NCBI RefSeq assembly: GCF_000003855.2
Contig: NW_003101680.1
Location: 2,045,095 to 2,109,094 of the forward strand
Direction of reading: 5' to 3'
DNA length: 64,000 bases
From: Blastomyces gilchristii SLH14081
Taxonomy: Eukaryota; Ascomycota; Eurotiomycetes; Onygenales; Ajellomycetaceae
Of the stretch, positions 58,708 through 64,000 are shown piece after piece (position 1 is the stretch's first letter; the number at the start of each line of letters is the position of its first letter). The position numbers and the translations under genes are program-made. The notes beneath the pieces were generated by a model, which did not search any database, was not told the DNA's origin, and was given only the letters and a program-made list of their open reading frames with translations.

Positions 58708-60696
58708 ATGGCCGTCGATTTTACGCCGCCACATACCCTCTCTCCTCAAGGCTCTAAGGCCCAAGTGCCTCGCGATAAGGTGACAGCAATTCCGGGCGTG
58801 GCACTTGTCAACAGAGGCACTGGCACGGAAATTAGGAGCCATTCACATGTGTATGGAAACAAAAAGGGGACTGTGGTGGGCGAGCATGGGGTGGAATTAG
58901 ACAGAAACAACTGGTTGTCTGCCTCGAACCTCTCCTGTAACAAGAATCCACGGCAGAATGTCTTAATTTCGACGAATGCTTCGTTTGCAGAAATTGCAAT
59001 CCCTTTCCTTAAGAAAATCTCGGATGTTGAAATTCGGGTGATATCAGAAGACGTCCTGGACTTTGCCCAGGGTACATGCTATTTAAATACACCAATCTCC
59101 GCACAACCTGGTTCGAAGTTGAGTTCACTTCCTTGGCTGGATTCAACAGCAACTGAGCTGATCGAGTGGGCTGATGTGCTAATTGTCAACCCTATTGATG
59201 CGGGAACTCTCGGGGCAATGGTTGCAGGCCTCACCACAAGCCTCACATTGACAGTTCTGCGTGGTTGGGATATTACAAAAACGGTGCTACTGGTGCCCAG
59301 AATGACCACATCAGAGTGGCAATCCCCGATAACTAAACGGCAGCTTAGTGACCTGGCTACTTTTTGGCCATGGGTAAAAGTACTTCCACCAACTTTATCA
59401 AAATTTGAAATTCCTATTGGACTCGTGGAGATTCCCTGGGATGGCTGGACTGCATTTAGGCGCGAAATTGGAAAATGCCTTGCACCCTCGTTTCTTTCCA
59501 GCACCATGCAGGAGGACGATAAGTTAGCCAACGATGTTGCCAGCGGGATAGTATCAACACCCCTGGCTATATCAAATAATCTACACGAAAAGAGAGAGCA
59601 GGTAACGAATAACGAGACGTATCAGAATGGAATCAACAAAGTTCTCACCAGCGCCATCCGCAAGGAGAAACCCATTCTTCCCCCGGAATTATTGACGATG
59701 ATTTTCGAGATGCTTGATGATTGGGAAACAGCAATGTCAGTTGGAGTATATGCTAAAATTCCTGTTCCCGAAAAATGGAGACCGTGTATCCCTAGCCCCG
59801 GGTCACCTGCTACATTCGAGTATATTGTGCTTCGAGGTTCGATAAAAGAGATTGAACAGCAGCTGTCTGCCATTCCACCCCGCAAACCGCTGTCCAGAAT
59901 TGTCACCGACCTAATCCTTAAATTTTCTCGCACGGATATCCTCGACACTATCTGCAAATCACGAATGGATCTCTACTTAGCGACGCCTCAGCTCAGAAAT
60001 CTACCTTTATCGGCATCGTCCAGGTTTGGTAGCACATCCATCCTTACTTGGTGGCAAAATTGCTCTACCCTACCTGCGCTCCCGATAAAAGACTACCTCC
60101 CTGAAGCTATCGATGCAGCATCACGTGCAGGCTTCGTTAATGTGCTCGAATGGTGGCGCCAATCCGGCCGCCCATTTCGCTACACCGAGAGGTCCCTTGA
60201 GTCAGCTTCCGCGGAAGGTCAGATCGCGATCCTCGATTGGTGGAAAAACGTTTCTAAGAGTGCACCACCTAGCGACCCTATCCCGCTAAAAGTCGGAAAA
60301 TCCGTACTCCTCGCCGCACAATCTGGACGCACTGATTCACTTGCTTGGTGGGACAAATCTGATATCCCGTTTAGCCATGCTGAATCTGTTACCCGTATCG
60401 CCAGCAACCATGGCCACGTTCCTGTGCTGGACTTTTGGCACCGGCGGAAACGAGAGAAGCTCATTTTCGATAATCAAGTTCTTGTTGGCGCGACGAAGAA
60501 TGGTCATGTCGAAGTGCTTGAGTGGTGGAAACGGAGTGGTTTGCCCGTTGAGTTCAAAACGTGCGATATTGAAGAGGCGCTGGAGGACGCAGTTTCCGGG
60601 GCCGAGCAACGTGTACGACGGTGGTGGGCGCGGAATGGGTTGAATTTAGGGGTTGGGACGAACGAGTGGATGATGGTTAAGACGTTAAATTCCTGA
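58708..60696 (+). CDS. Flavoprotein (PPCDC/Hal3-like) domain fused to F-box-like motif and ankyrin-like W-W repeats
   Basis: One exon, 662 aa. Residues about 82-260 match the flavoprotein fold of phosphopantothenoylcysteine decarboxylases: RQNVLISTNASFAEIAIPFL, ELIEWADVLIVNPIDAGTLGAMVAGL, LRGWD and VLLVPRMTTSEWQSP. The catalytic His of the usual HIELRRWAD is Ala148 here, and PxMNxxMW is PRMTTSEW, so decarboxylase activity is unlikely. Residues 322-358 (ILPPELLTMIFEMLDDWETAMSVGVYA) look F-box-like. From about 370 to 655, units such as SILTWWQNC, NVLEWWRQSG, AILDWWKN, DSLAWWDK and EVLEWWKRSG form ankyrin-like repeats with a paired Trp. It may be an FMN-binding regulator or E3 adaptor (inference). 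No signal or membrane segment. Confidence 0.85.
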   Translation: MAVDFTPPHTLSPQGSKAQVPRDKVTAIPGVALVNRGTGTEIRSHSHVYGNKKGTVVGEHGVELDRNNWLSASNLSCNKNPRQNVLISTNASFAEIAIPFLKKISDVEIRVISEDVLDFAQGTCYLNTPISAQPGSKLSSLPWLDSTATELIEWADVLIVNPIDAGTLGAMVAGLTTSLTLTVLRGWDITKTVLLVPRMTTSEWQSPITKRQLSDLATFWPWVKVLPPTLSKFEIPIGLVEIPWDGWTAFRREIGKCLAPSFLSSTMQEDDKLANDVASGIVSTPLAISNNLHEKREQVTNNETYQNGINKVLTSAIRKEKPILPPELLTMIFEMLDDWETAMSVGVYAKIPVPEKWRPCIPSPGSPATFEYIVLRGSIKEIEQQLSAIPPRKPLSRIVTDLILKFSRTDILDTICKSRMDLYLATPQLRNLPLSASSRFGSTSILTWWQNCSTLPALPIKDYLPEAIDAASRAGFVNVLEWWRQSGRPFRYTERSLESASAEGQIAILDWWKNVSKSAPPSDPIPLKVGKSVLLAAQSGRTDSLAWWDKSDIPFSHAESVTRIASNHGHVPVLDFWHRRKREKLIFDNQVLVGATKNGHVEVLEWWKRSGLPVEFKTCDIEEALEDAVSGAEQRVRRWWARNGLNLGVGTNEWMMVKTLNS

Positions 60697-61790
60697 TGTT
60701 GGGTGAATATATTTCTTATTTGGATATTTATCCCCTCTAATCCCATTTATATTTTACTTTTGTAATATATTTCTTGGACCATATTTCGGACTTTCAGTCT
60801 CTAGTGAAGGAAGAACATATATCTCCCCGTACAACGACAGCTTTCTCAGGTTCTTCAGCTGTGTTTTATTGGTTTTTTCTTCTTCTTCTTCTTTCTCTTT
60901 TTTTTGGGAACTTCTTTCAGATTCTGTTGTCATGGCCTGTCACACATATTCCTCTCTACCTTCCCCAATTTTTGGAGTTGAAAACTGATGACTTTTAGGT
61001 TAGCCGCTTTGTGCTTTTTGATGGCGACATACTTGCGCTCTCATCCAGTCATTTTAAGTCCAGCTGGAGAAGTATGTGCGCATTTGCTTTTGGTAACTAT
61101 CCCCACATCTGTATATAATTTGCTATTGGCTAAAGCTAATAACGATGTTGAATATCATTACCGGCATTGCCTAATATCTGGACTTAAACTACATCTTTTC
61201 TTAGCGAGCCTAGTTCTCACCTACCATTATGTCACTCCTTTAAAGGGGTGCATGAACTACGCTGTGCTTTTCCTTGCAGCGGCTATATGGGCGGACTATC
61301 TGCAAGGTTTTCACCTTTGCTATTGTTTATAATGATGACCTTATATTGTATCATCAAAACTCGCCTCCTACGGAGCTGAGTATGCCACCTGCAAACCACC
61401 AAGTGGGAGTTGGATATCCCACACTTGTCGTCGCCCACCTGACCCACATGCATGTATGCCTGCCTATCTCCCACTAACTTAACTAGCTTTCTTCATCATC
61501 AACAATCTACGGAGTACGTTCGTCCCTCATTCTCAAGCCACACTTGGTGATGTGTCTTGCTTACTAATAGATTGAGGTAACTATATGTAGGCTACTGGGG
61601 CAAAAGAGCTCAGTCACCACCAGCGCACTGCTGGTAGAAGGGCCGATCAACCGCGGGACCCTCAACACTATATATCTTCCTTTATACGTAATGTTTAGGA
61701 CAGGAAAAGCACACCGTAACCACTATGTAAGTTAGAAACCCACGACTTTATTGTTACGCCTGGTAACTAACTCTTTGTGCCCTACCTAGG
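60697..61790. other. Intergenic with short hydrophobic ORF and repeat copy
   Basis: A 114-aa plus ORF (60988-61332) is hydrophobic but unsupported. TACGGAGTA at 61508-61516; repeat copy 2 at 61599-61645. Confidence 0.4.
61599..61645. repeat. Dispersed repeat with stem-loop (copy 2)
   Basis: GGCAAAAGAGCTC-A-GTCACCA followed by an inverted repeat (CACCAGC...GCTGGTAG). Pairs with 11146-11190: a 21-base block with a single mismatch and a conserved hairpin shape. Confidence 0.6.
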
Positions 61791-62301
61791 AGCCTTTTTG
61801 TCTTTGATAGGGCTGATTTCAATAGATCCCAGCTGCAGAAGGCATTCCAATTGCAGCTTCGCAAAATCAGCGCTGAGATTCATCCGTCGTGCCTTGAGCC
61901 CTAGCTAGCCAAAAGAAAAAGGGTAATCTGCCCTGACCCAGACAGTTGATGATGTGTGGTCTCGTCTCGTTCTTATCTATGCTGATAACTTACTCATATG
62001 GGAGACTGGTCACACAAATGAAGCTGAATTGGCATCGAGAGTCTGGGCACACATTCCAACGCCACCTGTAAGTAGACAGCGAACCTCGACCAACTCCATA
62101 TCATTTCAATTATAACTGTGCATCCTTTTTTAGACTAACGTTACGTCGTACATATAGGGCAGGAGTATATGGAACGGGCAATTCGCCCAGTTCACAAACG
62201 AACCCGAGGGGCTTGCGGCTCGACGATGGATGCTAGAAGTCCCGAATAGCAACCTCCTGCGATTTTACCTTACAAGAAATACTAAACGAATTATGGTATA
62301 G
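61791..62301 (+). pseudogene. Relic or fragmentary gene, unknown family
   Basis: Three protein-like blocks: LFVFDRADFNRSQLQKAFQL...RKISAEIHPSCLEP (61791-61904, ends at TAG); TQTVDDVWSRLVLIYADNLLIWETGH...ASRVWAHIPTPP (about 61936-62067); then, across a perfect 90-nt intron (GTAAGT...CATATAG), GRSIWNGQFAQFTNEPEGLAARRWMLEVPNSNLLRFYLTRN to TAG 62301. The last two join in phase. I could not find a start or a splice linking the first block. Family not recognised. Fragment, pseudogene or unusual small gene remain open. Confidence 0.35.
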
Positions 62302-62880
62302 AGCCCAAAAGCCACAGCCGAAGTTTTGGTGTCAAAATGCGATGACTATGAAAGACAAACTCAAATGAAAGACAAACTCAAATGAAAGATGTGATGGAGA
62401 AGAAAATAGGACAAGGTCTTATCCTCGCAGAAGGCGACCGCCATAGAGTAAGTTTCTTAGACTCTCTGTCTCCGAGTAGAATTAAAACAATCAGGCATGT
62501 CGAATTAACATGGACATCCTGACGAAAGTATCAACGAAAAGTTTTTAGACCAGCCTTCTCATTCCGCCATGTTAAGGGTCTTTATTAGATCTTTTAGAGC
62601 AAGGGGGTCGAAATGACCAAAGCAATGGAAAATGATTTCGAAACATCCCGAAAGAACCCAAAAGCAATTAGGATCGCTGATTTGGCGCAACGTACTATTG
62701 TGGCGGACATATTACTTGCGAAAACAGAATTTTCCCAGCCCCCCCTGAAAATTAGTAGCAAAACACCACCAAAAAATCAAAATATCCGCATTTCTCTAGA
62801 ATCATTCAATATCATCCAATACACGTCTTTTTCAATCAAATATCATCCAAATACACGTCTTTCTTACCTTTATCATCAAT
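62302..62880. other. Spacer before the mariner relic
   Basis: A 17-base direct duplication (GAAAGACAAACTCAAAT) occurs at about 62350-62384. A 95-aa ORF (62613-62900) shows no domain and overlaps the transposase start. The terminal inverted repeat of the element may lie here but I cannot place it. Confidence 0.4.
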
Positions 62881-63960
62881 ATGCCACCTCAACTCTGTGA
62901 TTTCACCACCAACGAGATTGTACACCTTCTTAAGGATGGTTATATGCCTGCTGAGATCGCGCGAAGCATTGATTGTCATCTGACTACTGTATATCAAATT
63001 CAATGAAATCTTCACTGCTTTGAAACTGCTAGAGGACCTCATTCAACACACAGTGTAAAGTCAAAGATCACACCAGATATCTTGTCAGGATTGAAGGATT
63101 TTTTTGAGATGTATTCAACTGCATATCGCGATGAGGCTGTCTGCTTTGTGAAGAATGAATTTAATGTTGATATTCACCCACAGTCAATATCTAGAGTGTT
63201 GAAGAAACTGAATTTGATATGAAAGAAGATAATTAATATTACAATTAAATATCACTTGATATATAGAATCTACTAATTCATTAGTTCTATAATATAGGTT
63301 GAACTCATAGTCACTCAATACAATAAAGAACTTCAAGCTGAATAATGTATTCAACTCACTCAGTATCTCTCTGATCAACTAATCTTTTTGAATGAGAGTA
63401 CTGTAAATAAACATACAGTGAATCAATAATATAAATGATCAAGCAGAGAATTCCCTTGTCATGTTAGAAGGCTCTGTAAACAATCTCAAAAATGATCAAT
63501 CTTATCTGTGATAACTGTCAATGAATATATTAATTATGATATATATCAGAGATTCTACAATACAGAGAGATTTAATAAGTTTGTACATATCTGAATACTG
63601 CTCAAATATTAACAGAGTTATCACTACTTAGTGATGAATAATTATAATACTCATTGATCTCAAGAATTGAAGAATCTTTGCAGAGATGCAGATATTGAAC
63701 TATTATTCTTATTATTATATTCATCTGACTATAATTCTATAGAGGAGTCTTTTCACACATTGAAGAAATAAATTAGAAGATATAGAGATCAGTTAGATAC
63801 TCAGTTTAATGAAGATTTTAAAGCTTTTTTACATCATACAGTTGAGAACTTTATGAGAGAAAAAGATGTAAAAGAATATTTCAGATCTGCTTATATAGAA
63901 TAGTATTGTAATAATCAGAAAGATTCAGATTGTAATTCATTCAACTATAATACAGATTTA
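62881..63960 (+). mobile_element. Degenerate Tc1/mariner-type transposase gene, runs toward the right edge
   Basis: From ATG 62881 one frame gives an N-terminal helix-turn-helix (TTNEIVHLLKDGYMPAEIARSID), then ARGPHSTHSVKSKITPDILSGLKDF and DIHPQSISRVLKKLNLI. Near the end, in the same style, LLLYSSDYNSIEESFHTLKK matches the catalytic tail (SPDYNPIE-type block) of Tc1/mariner transposases. TGA at 63004-63006 and 63220-63222 and many later TAA/TAG/TGA codons break it. The downstream kilobase is strongly AT-rich. The stops fit CGA or CAA/CAG to stop and TGG to TGA changes, the pattern of repeat-induced point mutation. It is inactive. The right terminus is outside the window. Confidence 0.8.
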
Positions 63961-64000
63961 GAGGTTGAAGTAGTATGAGATCTGCTCTCATCACTATAAG

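Noticed and set aside
60988..61332. 114-aa hydrophobic plus ORF
   Set aside because: No homologous pattern, no splice signals, could be chance in AT-rich sequence.

Overview
This is eukaryotic, filamentous-ascomycete DNA. The genes have short introns (mostly 50-110 nt) with GTATGT-like donors, CTAAC-like branch sites and CAG/TAG acceptors. The gene set is also fungal: Zn2Cys6 regulator, CRH wall transglycosidase, cerato-platanin, DUF2011 protein, Dbf4/NimO and LAMTOR/EGO anchor. Gene content, long AT-rich spacers and a mariner relic full of nonsense codons suggest Eurotiomycetes, probably Onygenales. That placement is inference, not a database result.

Layout. 1-10.4 kb, all minus: 5' part of an SNF2/Rad16-type ATPase, a SIRT5-like sirtuin, an FMN-binding split-barrel protein, a decayed GNAT acetyltransferase gene and an unrecognised conserved-looking protein. 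11.6-19.2 kb, plus: Icp55-type mitochondrial peptidase (11 exons), Dbf4/NimO DDK regulatory subunit, and a C2HC + Zn2Cys6 transcription factor. 21.8-24.4 kb: ketopantoate hydroxymethyltransferase (panB) tail-to-tail with autophagy modifier atg12. 26-32 kb: GPI-anchored CRH-family glucanosyltransferase, a Cys-rich surface protein and a cytochrome b5-acyl-CoA dehydrogenase. 32.5-36.1 kb: two decayed genes. 37.7-40.6 kb: a small unknown protein and a UBC8-type E2. 43-48.7 kb: LAMTOR1/Meh1-like anchor, a secreted 12-Cys protein and a DUF2011 protein. 51.2-57.3 kb: Ala/Pro-rich protein, cerato-platanin and a vacuolar-type MFS transporter. 58.7-60.7 kb: one-exon flavoprotein/F-box-like/ankyrin-like fusion. 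61.5-64 kb: relic exons and a heavily mutated Tc1/mariner element running off the right edge.

Most genes are independent housekeeping or cell-surface genes; no biosynthetic cluster, CRISPR array or tRNA was recognised. Several fit into shared cell biology: E2, atg12, EGO/LAMTOR anchor and vacuolar amino-acid transporter all concern protein or nutrient turnover, though nothing shows co-regulation. The most unusual signals are (1) two micro-exons, of 3 nt and 1 nt, needed to restore the conserved UBC8 protein; (2) a PPCDC/Hal3-like flavoprotein domain that has lost catalytic residues and is fused to F-box-like and W-W ankyrin-like repeats; (3) a C2HC/Zn2Cys6 dual-finger regulator; and (4) decayed genes and mobile-element relics, several with C-to-T/G-to-A type nonsense codons.
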